Shown here: one piece after another, positions 1 to 7,802 of the stretch
Layout of the letters: each line of letters begins with the position of its first letter
Numbering within the stretch: position 1 is the stretch's first letter
Source of the DNA: SIAQ01 sp964484265
Lineage (GTDB): Bacteria; Planctomycetota; Planctomycetia; Gemmatales; Gemmataceae
Direction: 5' to 3'
Length of the DNA: 64,000 nucleotides
Assembly (NCBI GenBank): GCA_964484265.1
Contig: CAZAFH010000010.1
Coordinates: forward strand, 1-64,000
Notes under the pieces: generated by a model
Seen by the model: only the letters and a program-made list of their open reading frames with translations
What the model was told of the DNA's origin: nothing
Database searches by the model: none
Made by a program: the position numbers and the translations under genes

Positions 1-481
1 GGTGGCGAGCGATGGCGACGCGCTGCTGCTCGCCGCCGGAAAGTTGCGATGGGAAATGGTCCAGTCGAGGGCCGAGACCGACAATCTCCAGCGCTTCCTC
101 CGGCTTCATCGGGTCGGCGGAAATCTCGGTGATCAGGGCGACATTCTCACGTGCCGTCAGGCTGGGGATCAGGTTGTAAAACTGGAAGACAAAGCCGACG
201 TGTTGCCGGCGATAGCGAGTCAGGTCCGCGTCACTTGCCGTGGTCAGGCTGTGCTCGCGGTATTGGACGGTTCCTGCAGTGGGAACGTCAAGCCCGCCGA
301 GGATATTGAGCAGGGTCGATTTGCCGCTGCCCGAGGGTCCGAGGAGTACGACGAATTCGCGTTCGAAGAGTTCAAGATCGACGCCGCGCAGCGCATGGAC
401 CTCGACTTCGCCCATGCGATAGATCTTGGTGATCCCGCGAGCCATGAAGACCGGGGCGGCGGTGGTCGTTGGCGTGGACAT
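1..481 (-). CDS. ABC transporter ATP-binding protein, LolD/MacB-like (3' end off window)
   Basis: Read on the minus strand from ATG at 481 (MSTPTTTAAPVFMARG), the frame stays open for 160 codons to the window edge. It shows a Walker A (GPSGSGKST, about residues 48-56), a Q-loop (VFQFYNL, about residue 99) and the ABC signature LSGGEQQRVAIAR near residue 150. Walker B and the rest lie beyond position 1. The spacing and the phrases VEVHALRGVDLEL and NLIPSLTARENV match the LolD/MacB/FtsE group, whose ATPases power lipoprotein release or efflux permeases. The permease is presumably to the left, outside the window. It is divergent from ftr, with about 140 bp between the two starts. The substrate cannot be told from the ATPase alone. 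Confidence 0.9.
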   Translation of the reverse strand, partial: MSTPTTTAAPVFMARGITKIYRMGEVEVHALRGVDLELFEREFVVLLGPSGSGKSTLLNILGGLDVPTAGTVQYREHSLTTASDADLTRYRRQHVGFVFQFYNLIPSLTARENVALITEISADPMKPEEALEIVGLGPRLDHFPSQLSGGEQQRVAIARH

Positions 482-622
482 GCGCATTCGCCTCGTGAAT
501 TATTCGCTTTGTACGGATTGCCAATGTTTGGACCATCGCATTCACGTTTCGCCTACCTTGCAGTTCACGCGATCTCGGCCGATAATGAACAGATCGAAGC
601 CGCCAAAGAGAGAGGACCATCC

Positions 623-1537
623 ATGAATCGAGCCGAGATCGACGACACCTACGCCGAGGCGTTTCGCAGCATTTATGCCGAAGTGCTAATCACGGCACGT
701 GATCGCGTTTGGCTGGACCATGCGCTGAATGCCGTCACCGGCAATGCGTCGAGCAGCATCCTGTGCGATTGCGAGGCAGGGCTGGACCGCTACCTCGACC
801 CAGCCGAGACACCCGACGGGCGGCCTGGAGCGGTGGTGCAGTTTCACGTGCCTCGATTTCACAAGGATCGCGATAAACGCCTGGAGCGAGCGCTGTTGGT
901 TCGCTTGAGCCAAAATGTATTGACGTGTCCGACGACGGCATGCTTTAACCTTCTCGACGAGCCGACCTATTTCAAGCTGGGGCGGAAGATTGCGTTCTTC
1001 GGCGATGGGTTTCAGTTTCGGGCCGAGCGGTTTGGGCGCAAGGTTTGGGTGATTCCGATATTGTCGGGCGAGTTCGTGCTGGATCGCCGATTTGGCTTTC
1101 GCGATGGCTTGATGGGCGGCAATCTCTGGTTCATGGGCGCGACGCCGGACGCCGCGCTCGACGCCGCCGAGCGCGCGGTGGCGGCGGTGAATAGTGTCGC
1201 GGGTGTCATCATGCCGTTTCCGGGCGGCGTGGCATCGAGCGGATCGAAGGCCGGAAGCCGATACAAATTCAGCATCGCCAGCACCTACGAAGCGTACTGC
1301 CCGACGCTGCGCGACAAGCTCGGCGACAAATCGAAACTGCCCGCCGGCGTGGCCTCGGTGCAGGAGATCATCATCAATGGCCGCGACCTCGCGACGATAT
1401 CGTCGGCAACGCAAGCGGCGCTGGCGGCATCGGTCGAAACGCCAGGGCTGGTGAAGATCTCCGCGGGCAACTACGGCGGGCGGCTAGGCAAAAGCTTTGT
1501 CTACCTGCAACCGAAATCGGGCGCTGTCGAAAACTAA
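623..1537 (+). CDS. ftr: Formylmethanofuran--tetrahydromethanopterin N-formyltransferase
   Basis: 304 aa, close to the 296-300 aa of archaeal and methylotroph Ftr/FhcD. The start ATG at 623 follows AGAGAGAGG. Family phrases run throughout: EIDDTYAEAF at the N-terminus, CEAGLDRYLDPAETPDGRPG (about residues 50-70), VLTCPTTACFN, FFGDGFQ, MPFPGG, SGSKAGSRYKF and, near the C-terminus, KISAGNYGGRLGKSF. The enzyme moves a formyl group between (tetrahydro)methanofuran and tetrahydromethanopterin in the cytoplasmic H4MPT-linked C1 pathway. That pathway is known in planctomycetes, where it probably serves formaldehyde oxidation or detoxification. The usual partners (fhcA, fhcB, fhcC, mch, fae) are not in this window, so the gene stands alone here. 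An open frame extending upstream to position 2 is only the antisense of the ABC gene. Confidence 0.93.
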   Translation: MNRAEIDDTYAEAFRSIYAEVLITARDRVWLDHALNAVTGNASSSILCDCEAGLDRYLDPAETPDGRPGAVVQFHVPRFHKDRDKRLERALLVRLSQNVLTCPTTACFNLLDEPTYFKLGRKIAFFGDGFQFRAERFGRKVWVIPILSGEFVLDRRFGFRDGLMGGNLWFMGATPDAALDAAERAVAAVNSVAGVIMPFPGGVASSGSKAGSRYKFSIASTYEAYCPTLRDKLGDKSKLPAGVASVQEIIINGRDLATISSATQAALAASVETPGLVKISAGNYGGRLGKSFVYLQPKSGAVEN

Positions 1538-1561
1538 AGCTGGAAATACTTCCGGATTCGC

Positions 1562-1627
1562 CTTTTCCGCTTGCGGCTTAGCGCTCAGCATGGCACCGTG
1601 CTGAGCGCTAAGCCGCAAGCGGAAAAG
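1562..1627. repeat. Perfect 29-bp inverted repeat between convergent genes
   Basis: The arms 1562-1590 and 1599-1627 are perfect reverse complements around an 8-nt loop (TGGCACCG). The right arm abuts the stop codon (1628-1630) of the leftward cupin gene, and the left arm lies 24 bp after the ftr stop. No T-run follows on either strand, so it is not a textbook intrinsic terminator, though it could end transcription from both sides. The arm core GCGGCTTAGCGCTC resembles the GCGGCTAAAC/TTTAGCG motif in other intergenic palindromes of this window. Confidence 0.85.
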
Positions 1628-2527
1628 TCAATCCATCCCGAAAAGCCGGCGAGTGCGGCGTAGGATGCGTGCCGCCTGGTACTTCATGGCGTCTCGCCAT
1701 GGCGATTGGCCGCGCGGCGTCGGCGTGATGCCTCGGCGGCGCAGAAACGAATTCACGTTATAGACCAGCACGCGGCGATCAAGATCCGGCGTGCGGAACG
1801 TGATGCTGAATGAAATCGACACGCCGGGGCCGTTCTTCACCCAGTGCGGAAATGTCACGGGGAAGTGTAGGCCGAACCCCGGTTGCAGATCGAATTCCCA
1901 CGATTTCGCAAGATACTCTTCCTTGAACTTCAAATTACGATGCCCTCCGTCGTAGAAGCGCTCGTATTCTTCTTCAGAGACCACGCTTCGATCGAATTGC
2001 CTGACTGTCTTGCTGCCGCGAATCTGTAGAAGGAAATTGTGTTCCGGATCCATGTGGTACGGCGTCACGGAATTCGGCGACGTAATAAACACAAACGCTT
2101 GCGGCAAGCTCATTCCAGGGAACAGCGGTTCGGAGTGTGGCCGAACTTCCGCCAGGCATTGTTCGAGGAGCGCGCGGTAGGCGGGGTCGTGCTCGACGTA
2201 TTTGATGACGAGCCACGATTTGCATTCTTCGATGCGGCGAATCGTCTCCTCGATCGACAGACCATTCCGAGGCGTCAAGGATGGATCGACGCTGAGCGGC
2301 ATTTCGCCGGCGTTGTACTCGATGTTCTCCGCAGGCAGTCGGCGAGCCAAATCGAGCAGCTTGGGCAGTTGAAACAAAGGATGGTCGCACAGATGGTGCC
2401 CAATCAAGAACGGCTGGCGATCGAATTTTTCGCGAAATTCGTCGGCGTCGATTTCGAGGCGCGGACCTGACGAACTCGGTTCGAGAGTCAGTGCTCGCGG
2501 GTTACCTGATGCCATTATTTGACGCAT
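1628..2527 (-). CDS. Cupin-like/JmjC-type Fe(II) oxygenase-family protein
   Basis: 299 aa. ATG at 2527 is preceded by GAAGGGAG at a good distance; an in-frame ATG also occurs four codons on. The segment TPYHMDPEHNFLLQIRGSKTV (about residues 155-175) carries an HxD pair (H158, D160), and HFPVTFPHWVKNG (about 221-233) supplies a distal histidine, as in cupin_8/JmjC-like 2-oxoglutarate oxygenases. No signal peptide is visible, so it is probably cytoplasmic. It follows the BioF2-type GNAT by 22 bp on the same strand and is likely cotranscribed. The substrate is unknown; this family hydroxylates proteins or small molecules. Fold assignment is fairly firm, function is not. Confidence 0.72.
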   Translation of the reverse strand: MRQIMASGNPRALTLEPSSSGPRLEIDADEFREKFDRQPFLIGHHLCDHPLFQLPKLLDLARRLPAENIEYNAGEMPLSVDPSLTPRNGLSIEETIRRIEECKSWLVIKYVEHDPAYRALLEQCLAEVRPHSEPLFPGMSLPQAFVFITSPNSVTPYHMDPEHNFLLQIRGSKTVRQFDRSVVSEEEYERFYDGGHRNLKFKEEYLAKSWEFDLQPGFGLHFPVTFPHWVKNGPGVSISFSITFRTPDLDRRVLVYNVNSFLRRRGITPTPRGQSPWRDAMKYQAARILRRTRRLFGMD

Positions 2528-2549
2528 GAAATCATCTCCCTTCCGACAA

Positions 2550-3752
2550 TCAACCCCAGATCATCCGTTTCATGGCGCGATACATAGGCCAGAAGCCGAC
2601 AACGGCGTTGCCCGCGAATCGGCTCATGCTGATGACGCGAGTTTCGATCGTTCGACGCTCTTTCCAAAGGCGATTGATCATTGGATGGTTCGGCACGGCA
2701 CAGGAATCCATCCAGGCGATATCGTCGCGCTGGTGCATGGCGGCGATGTTATCGAGTTCCAGCTGCACGCCCGGCGACCATTTCGAGTAGCGTTCGTCAA
2801 ATGCGATCTTGAAGGCGAAGGCGCCGCCGCCCGCGAGGAAGTTGCATTTCAACGCGATCGGTTCGTCATTCAGCCATAGGCCGAGCATTTGCAGCTGTTG
2901 CCGTTCGCGCGCCGCCCTGGCAATGGCGCGGAAGAAATCGCGGGATTCCTCGTTGATCGTGAGCGCGGTGCCGGACTCGCCTTTCCATCCACTGGCTTCG
3001 AGTGCAAGGAACTGCTCGATCCACGGGTCGGCATTCGCGTGCGGGTGCAGGATGCGCGTCTCGAGATTGCCTTGCTCTCCAAGCCGGCGGCGTTGTCGAT
3101 TCCATTCCTTTCGGCTCAGATGATTCATGGCCGAGACGCAATAGCTTTCTGCGTCAGCGCCCCGGACGATCAAGGCGCGGTTCCATGTCTCTTGAACGAA
3201 GGATTGCAGCCGGCGTTGATTCAGTACGTCGATCAGCGTCTGGCGGAATTCCCCGTCGCCGTGGATCATCGGCAGATTCAACAGCGCGCATGGTTCCTGA
3301 GCGGCGACCCAGTCCAAGAAAGCATGCAGCGTTTCACGAGACCATTCGCGATGGAGCAGCGGAGTGCACAGCACCGCATACGGGTGACGCCAAAGGCTCA
3401 GAACCCGAAACGGGCGTCGCAGCGATCGCTTTTCCCTGACCAAAGGAAAGAAGCCGCACAACTGCGGTCCGTGTTTCGGTCGCGGGTCCCGGCGATAAAG
3501 GAATGCGAAGGAAAGGTCTTCGTCCCGGCCATAGGTTTGAACCGCTGGGAGCATCATCCACGGCTCATGGAAAACGTTCGATGCGACGGCTTCTCGGGCG
3601 AGCGTCGTCCATTCCTTCTCTCGGCTGCCAAGCTGAGCGCGGTCGGTGACGACCTCTACCCACCAGTCTTTTTGGGGAGCGCCGGCCGCGACCTTCGGCT
3701 TGTGAGGGTCTGTGGACAGATGGTCAGTTGGTAAGGCTGCCAAAGGCGCCAT
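2550..3752 (-). CDS. GNAT-fold acetyltransferase of the BioF2/CelD type
   Basis: 400 aa from ATG 3752; an in-frame GTG at 3788 would add 12 residues and neither start has a clear ribosome site. The N-terminal half has the WWVEVVTDRAQLGSREKEWTTLAREA opening typical of CelD/BcsL-like proteins. The C-terminal half (about residues 200-360) contains LEASGWKGESGTAL and an ALKCNFLAGGGAFAFKIAFDE segment that match the Acetyltransf_6 (BioF2-like) domain. These proteins are associated with exopolysaccharide or cell-surface biosynthesis in several phyla. It is first in a two-gene unit with the cupin-like protein. The acceptor substrate is unknown. Confidence 0.75.
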   Translation of the reverse strand: MAPLAALPTDHLSTDPHKPKVAAGAPQKDWWVEVVTDRAQLGSREKEWTTLAREAVASNVFHEPWMMLPAVQTYGRDEDLSFAFLYRRDPRPKHGPQLCGFFPLVREKRSLRRPFRVLSLWRHPYAVLCTPLLHREWSRETLHAFLDWVAAQEPCALLNLPMIHGDGEFRQTLIDVLNQRRLQSFVQETWNRALIVRGADAESYCVSAMNHLSRKEWNRQRRRLGEQGNLETRILHPHANADPWIEQFLALEASGWKGESGTALTINEESRDFFRAIARAARERQQLQMLGLWLNDEPIALKCNFLAGGGAFAFKIAFDERYSKWSPGVQLELDNIAAMHQRDDIAWMDSCAVPNHPMINRLWKERRTIETRVISMSRFAGNAVVGFWPMYRAMKRMIWG

Positions 3753-3917
3753 GCGACGGTCTCGCGGAGTTCGGTTTTCTTGAGGCACTCAAGCATAGGT
3801 CAAAAATGAGAACGAAACTTTACAATCGATGAAAAATTCTTAAGGCGCGTCTCCATTGTCGCATCCGCGTTGCAATGCTAAACCAATACCGTGAGTCTTT
3901 CACCGTGGAACTTCGAC

Positions 3918-4487
3918 ATGCACCATTCGACCCAATTATCGAATCGCGAATCGGCTGTGCTCGTCATTGACGTCCAGGAAAAGCTGATGGTGAAGATTCC
4001 GAACGCGGATGGGTTGGTGCGCAATATCGCCTTCGTGCTCGATGTGGCCAAGCTGCTGGACGTGGGCATCACGGCGACGGAGCAGTACCCGAAAGGCCTG
4101 GGACCGACGGTCGCGCCGCTCGCGGAACGCCTGCCGGTGAGGCCGGACAAGTTCGCGTTTAGCTCGTGTGCCGTGCCTCAGGTTCTCGATGGATTTCGGG
4201 CTGCGGGCCGGACGAAAGTCGTATTGGTTGGCATCGAGACGCACGTGTGCGTGCTGCATACGACGTTGGATTTGCTCGCAGCGGGGTTGCAGCCGTATCT
4301 CGCAATCGATGCGCTGGCGAGTCGATATTCCGTCGATCATGACACGGCACTTCGCCGGCTGGAAAAGGCGGGTGCGATACTGACGACGGTGGAGACCTGT
4401 GCCTTCGAGTGGATGGGCGGGGCGAAACATCCCCGTTTCAAAGAGGTCAGCGGCCTCGTGCAGGAACGAATGAAGTCGCTTGGATAA
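3918..4487 (+). CDS. Isochorismatase-family cysteine hydrolase
   Basis: 189 aa from ATG 3918, with GTGGAA eight bases upstream; an in-frame GTG at 3891 is an alternative start. The family's catalytic triad is visible: Asp in AVLVIDVQEKL, Lys in PDKFAFSS and Cys in GIETHVCVLHT. The cis-peptide-forming VGIETHVC loop is intact. Relatives include nicotinamidase-like and YcaC-like hydrolases. The short length, single domain and lack of a signal peptide suggest a cytosolic amidase or hydrolase of unknown substrate. A palindromic element follows its stop immediately, then the class V aminotransferase on the same strand. Confidence 0.85.
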   Translation: MHHSTQLSNRESAVLVIDVQEKLMVKIPNADGLVRNIAFVLDVAKLLDVGITATEQYPKGLGPTVAPLAERLPVRPDKFAFSSCAVPQVLDGFRAAGRTKVVLVGIETHVCVLHTTLDLLAAGLQPYLAIDALASRYSVDHDTALRRLEKAGAILTTVETCAFEWMGGAKHPRFKEVSGLVQERMKSLG

Positions 4488-4491
4488 TTCA

Positions 4492-4569
4492 AGCCCAGGG
4501 GCGAGCGCAGCGAACCCCTGGGATAGTAAGACCGATCCCAGGGGTTCGCTGCGCTCACCCCTGGGCTTT
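4492..4569. repeat. Inverted pair of 34-bp CCCAGGGG/CCCCTGGG palindromes
   Basis: Left arm 4492-4525 and right arm 4536-4569 are reverse complements with one mismatch, separated by 10 nt. Each arm is itself palindromic (CCCAGGGG ... CCCCTGGG around a GAGCGCAGCG core). One half-unit recurs at 18080-18113, identical base for base to the reverse complement of the right arm. A diverged paired copy lies at 61688-61767. This is a dispersed intergenic repeat family. Confidence 0.88.
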
Positions 4570-4584
4570 GCATTGGATATTCTC

Positions 4585-5760
4585 ATGTCGATACCCGGCC
4601 AACTCAATCCTTCGCCACGCATCCTTCTCGGCCCTGGCCCGAGCGACGCCCATCCTCGCGTGCTGAGCGTGATGTCCACGCCGTTGATGGGGCATCTCGA
4701 TCCGCAGTTTCTCACGATGATGAACGAAGTGCAGGACATGCTCCGCCAGGCGTTCGTGACGAAGAACCATCTGACGTTTCCGATCAGCGCGACCGGCATG
4801 GCCGGCATGGAAACGTGCATGGTCAACCTGCTCGAACCGGGCGACAAGATCGTCACCTGCGTGAAGGGCTTTTTCGGCCAACGCATGTTCGAGATCGCGC
4901 AACGCACCGGAGCCGAGGTCACACGCCTCGACGCACCGTGGGGCAGCGTGTTCGACCTGAATCTGCTGCGTGACACGTTGACGAAGGTGCGTCCGAAGGT
5001 GTTGTCGATCGTGCATGCGGAAACCTCGACCGGAGCCTGGCAGCCGTTGGAAGAGGTCGGCAAGCTGTGCCATGAGTTCGACACGCTGCTGATGACCGAT
5101 GCCGTCACGTCGCTCGGTTGCATTCCGGTGAAGCTGGACGAATGGGGCGTCGATGCGGCTTTCAGTTGCACGCAGAAGGGTTTGAGCTGCCCGCCGGGCT
5201 TGTCGCCGGTGACGTTCAGCCCGCGTGCGGTGGAGGCGATCAGCAAGCGCAAGACGAAGGTGCAAAGCTGGTACCTCGACATGAGCATGGTGCAGAAGTA
5301 CTGGGAATCGGATCGCCACTATCACCACACGGCGCCGATCACGATGATTTACGCCATCCGCGAAGGTTTACGGTTGCTGTTGGAAGAAGGGCTGGAAGCA
5401 CGCTGGGCTCGGCATCACCTGCATCACAAGGCGATCAAGGCTGGCCTGAAGGCGCTCGGCCTGGAATACACCGCGGACCCGAAGCATCAGCTGCCTCAGC
5501 TCAATGCCGTCAAGATTCCGGCGGGTGTGGACGACCTAACAGTGCGCAAGAAACTGCTGAACGATTTCGGCATCGAGATCGGCGGCGGCCTGGGCGACTT
5601 CAAGGGCAAGGTCTGGCGCATCGGCATCATGGGCCACAATTCCCGGGCGAACAATGTGTTGCTCGTGCTCGGAGCGCTGGAGCAATGCCTGGCGTCAGTC
5701 GGCTGCAAAATTGCCCCCGGCGCCGGCGTCGCGGCGGCAAATGCGGCGTATGCGGCGTAA
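4585..5760 (+). CDS. Class V PLP aminotransferase (alanine/serine-glyoxylate type)
   Basis: 391 aa from ATG 4585. The frame is open back to 4480, but that part is the translated palindromic repeat, so the shorter start is right: MSIPGQLNPSPRILLGPGPSDAHPRVL is the standard N-terminus. SATGMAGMETCMVNLLEPGD (about residues 62-81) is the glycine-rich PLP loop, VHAETSTGAWQPL and DAVTSLG follow, and the Schiff-base lysine is in SCTQKGLSCPPG. The C-terminal GGGLGDFKGKVWRIGIMGHN is also characteristic. The enzyme transaminates glyoxylate with alanine or serine, using PLP, in the cytosol. Which amino donor it prefers cannot be read from sequence. Confidence 0.9.
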   Translation: MSIPGQLNPSPRILLGPGPSDAHPRVLSVMSTPLMGHLDPQFLTMMNEVQDMLRQAFVTKNHLTFPISATGMAGMETCMVNLLEPGDKIVTCVKGFFGQRMFEIAQRTGAEVTRLDAPWGSVFDLNLLRDTLTKVRPKVLSIVHAETSTGAWQPLEEVGKLCHEFDTLLMTDAVTSLGCIPVKLDEWGVDAAFSCTQKGLSCPPGLSPVTFSPRAVEAISKRKTKVQSWYLDMSMVQKYWESDRHYHHTAPITMIYAIREGLRLLLEEGLEARWARHHLHHKAIKAGLKALGLEYTADPKHQLPQLNAVKIPAGVDDLTVRKKLLNDFGIEIGGGLGDFKGKVWRIGIMGHNSRANNVLLVLGALEQCLASVGCKIAPGAGVAAANAAYAA

Positions 5761-5766
5761 GCGGCG

Positions 5767-5818
5767 GTTTAGCGCTCACGAAATCCTGAGCCGGCAAGGC
5801 ATCCCGCGAACGCTAAAC
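5767..5818. repeat. Weak inverted repeat with GTTTAGCG/CGCTAAAC ends
   Basis: Perfect 8-bp ends GTTTAGCG (5767-5774) and CGCTAAAC (5811-5818) flank 36 nt between the aminotransferase and the DUF6580 gene. The ends match the GCGGCTAAAC motif of the palindromes near 10.7, 23.4 and 39.8 kb, so it is probably a decayed member. Confidence 0.45.
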
Positions 5819-5830
5819 GTAAACAAGAGA

Positions 5831-6559
5831 ATGAATCAACAAGTTACGGAAGCAATCATGGAACAATCGATCCAACAACTCGAACCACCGCCCCGCCCCG
5901 TCGCCACCGGCGTCGCGTTATTCGCCGGCTTTATTGCGGCACTCATGCGCGTCATTCCGCATCCGCCGAATTTCTCCGGCGTCGGTGCGCTCGGCCTCTT
6001 CGGCGGCGCCAAACTCAGCGGGTGGCAGGCGTATCTGTATCCGCTCGTCATCATGGCGTTGAGCGACTTCGGGCTTTGGGCGATTTCCTGGTTCGACGAA
6101 AAATACTCGCTGATGCATGTGTCGCGAATCTACGTTTATTTTTCGTTCATGGTCTATGTGTTCATCGGCCGTTGGTTGATTGGTAAGAACGCATCGCCGG
6201 GCCGGGTCGCGTTTGCCGCGGCACTCGGCGGGGTGCAGTTTTTCATCGTCACGAATTTTTGTAACTGGCTGTTTCAACCTTTCGATCCGACGGTTTTGGC
6301 CGAATGGCGATACTCGCGCGATCTAGCCGGGTTGACGGCGTGCTTCGCGGCGGCGCTGCCGTTCGCACCGCAAGATTCGTCGTTCATCCCGGCGCCGTTC
6401 GTCGTGGTGTCGAGTTTCCCCGGCGCTTACCTGGCCTGGACCTGCATCGGCGACGTGCTGTTTACTGTTGCCTACGTCATGGTCCACCATCGCCTGACGC
6501 AGCCACAATCCCAACCAACCCCCGCCGCCGCGCCGATTGGACAGGGAGCCCAATCGTAA
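5831..6559 (+). CDS. DUF6580-like integral membrane protein
   Basis: 242 aa from ATG 5831, with AAGAGA just upstream; an in-frame ATG at 5858 (MEQSIQQ) is possible. After a short polar N-terminus come about five to six hydrophobic segments, including VALFAGFIAALMRVI, YLYPLVIMALSDFGLWAIS, IYVYFSFMVYVFIGRWLI, VAFAAALGGVQFFIVTNFCNWL and CIGDVLFTVAYVMV. The RVIPHPPNFSGVGALGLFGGAKL motif after the first helix matches the DUF6580 family, distantly like S-components of ECF vitamin transporters. The tail is rich in Pro, Gln and Ala. The transported substrate, if any, is unknown. Confidence 0.7.
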   Translation: MNQQVTEAIMEQSIQQLEPPPRPVATGVALFAGFIAALMRVIPHPPNFSGVGALGLFGGAKLSGWQAYLYPLVIMALSDFGLWAISWFDEKYSLMHVSRIYVYFSFMVYVFIGRWLIGKNASPGRVAFAAALGGVQFFIVTNFCNWLFQPFDPTVLAEWRYSRDLAGLTACFAAALPFAPQDSSFIPAPFVVVSSFPGAYLAWTCIGDVLFTVAYVMVHHRLTQPQSQPTPAAAPIGQGAQS

Positions 6560-6626
6560 TCCACGTGTCAGGCGACGACCGCATTGGCTGAAAACTTATA
6601 GCTGATAGCTTTTGAGGACTCCCGAA

Positions 6627-6914
6627 ATGAAATTCGCGGCCATCATTGAATATTCGCAGGACAAGGCCAAGATCGCCGAGGTGCGGCCGGTGCATCGGCA
6701 ATACCTGGCGAGTTTGAAGGAAAAGGGTCAACTCGCGGTCTCCGGACCGTTCACCGACGACTACGGCGCGCTCATCGTCTACGAAGCCGGCACCAAAGAA
6801 GAGGCGGAATCGTTTCTCAAGGCCGATCCGTTCAACGCGGCGGGAATCTTCGTCAGTTACGTCATTCGGCCATGGAACACGGTCATCGCCAATCGCGAAT
6901 TGTTCCCGGCCTAA
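6627..6914 (+). CDS. YciI family protein
   Basis: 95 aa from ATG 6627, with GAGG ten bases upstream; a TTG at 6612 overlaps that ribosome site and is not the start. The sequence MKFAAIIEYSQDKAKIAEVRPVHR ... GPFTDDYGALIVYEAGTKEEAESFLKADPF fits the YciI ferredoxin-like fold. The family's conserved His appears in RPVHRQYL and the Asp in KADPF. The YciI-like domain is often fused to or near small-molecule enzymes and may act on muconolactone-like compounds, but no reaction can be assigned. It is 15 bp upstream of the alpha/beta hydrolase and probably cotranscribed. Confidence 0.85.
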   Translation: MKFAAIIEYSQDKAKIAEVRPVHRQYLASLKEKGQLAVSGPFTDDYGALIVYEAGTKEEAESFLKADPFNAAGIFVSYVIRPWNTVIANRELFPA

Positions 6915-6929
6915 TGGGCGACGCGCATC

Positions 6930-7802
6930 ATGTCGGTCCCGATTCAAACCCGCTTCGTGAATGCCAACGGCCTCACCTTCGAGGTCGATCAATGCGGGGA
7001 CGGCGATCGGCTCGCTCTATGTTTGCACGGCTTTCCCGAATGCTCGTTTTCGTGGCGGTATCAACTGCCTCTGCTCGCCCGGTTGGGCTACACCGCCTGG
7101 GCGCCGAACCTGCGAGGTTATGGTAAAACGACGCGGCCTCGGCGAGTCGGCGATTATGCTCTGCATCACCTCGTCGCCGATATCGCGGGTCTGATCGACG
7201 CTGCGGGCAAGCGCCCGACGCTCTTGATCGGCCATGACTGGGGCGGCGCCATCGCGTGGAGCTTTGTCCTTCAACCACCGCGGCCTATCGAACGCTTCAT
7301 CGCCATGAACATTCCACACCCGGCCAAATTTTTCGCCGGTTTGTTTCGCTTGCCTCAGCTCTTTCGCTCGTGGTATTTTTTCTTTTTTCAGATGCCGATT
7401 TTTCCCGAGTGGCTTTTCACGGCCAATGATGCGAAAGCGATCGGCGATGCATTCTTGAACATGGCCGTGGACAAGAGCCGTTTTTCAGAGGATGTGCTCG
7501 AGGTTTACCGCAAGCAGGCACTGGAACCCGGCGCGATGACGGCGATGCTCAACTACTACCGCGCGCTCTTTCGCGCCTGGCCGCGGATGCAGCCGATGCG
7601 TTATTTCGAGGCCAACCCGCTCGCAACGCCGACACTCATGATTTGGGGCGAACAAGACACGGCACTCGGAAAAGAGTTGACAATCGGCACCGACCGGCTC
7701 GTACGCGATCTGAAGCTGCATTACCTCCCCAACGCATCACACTGGGTTCAGCAGGATGCGCCCGATGCCGTGAACTCCTTGATAGAAAGCTGGCTCGCAT
7801 GA
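6930..7802 (+). CDS. Alpha/beta hydrolase, epoxide-hydrolase-like
   Basis: 290 aa. Conserved family marks: the oxyanion HGFPECSFSW (about residues 31-40), APNLRGYGKTTRP, and the nucleophile elbow GHDWGGAIAWSF, where the elbow residue is Asp as in epoxide hydrolases and haloalkane dehalogenases. The acid is probably Asp in WGEQDTALG and the catalytic His lies in NASHWVQQDAP. The cap region includes FFQMPIFPEWLF. An Asp nucleophile argues for epoxide or halide substrates rather than esters. The stop overlaps the start of the methyltransferase (ATGA), so the two are translationally coupled. Confidence 0.85.
   Translation: MSVPIQTRFVNANGLTFEVDQCGDGDRLALCLHGFPECSFSWRYQLPLLARLGYTAWAPNLRGYGKTTRPRRVGDYALHHLVADIAGLIDAAGKRPTLLIGHDWGGAIAWSFVLQPPRPIERFIAMNIPHPAKFFAGLFRLPQLFRSWYFFFFQMPIFPEWLFTANDAKAIGDAFLNMAVDKSRFSEDVLEVYRKQALEPGAMTAMLNYYRALFRAWPRMQPMRYFEANPLATPTLMIWGEQDTALGKELTIGTDRLVRDLKLHYLPNASHWVQQDAPDAVNSLIESWLA

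Noticed and set aside
2..622. Forward open frame joined in phase to ftr
   Set aside because: It is the antisense of the ABC ATPase gene; Ftr homology begins at ATG 623, which has its own ribosome site.
4480..4584. N-terminal extension of the class V aminotransferase
   Set aside because: The 35 codons are translated palindromic repeat; the family N-terminus starts at ATG 4585.
3936..5288. 450-aa leftward frame across two genes
   Set aside because: It runs antisense through the isochorismatase and aminotransferase genes and through the palindrome; no protein family is visible.
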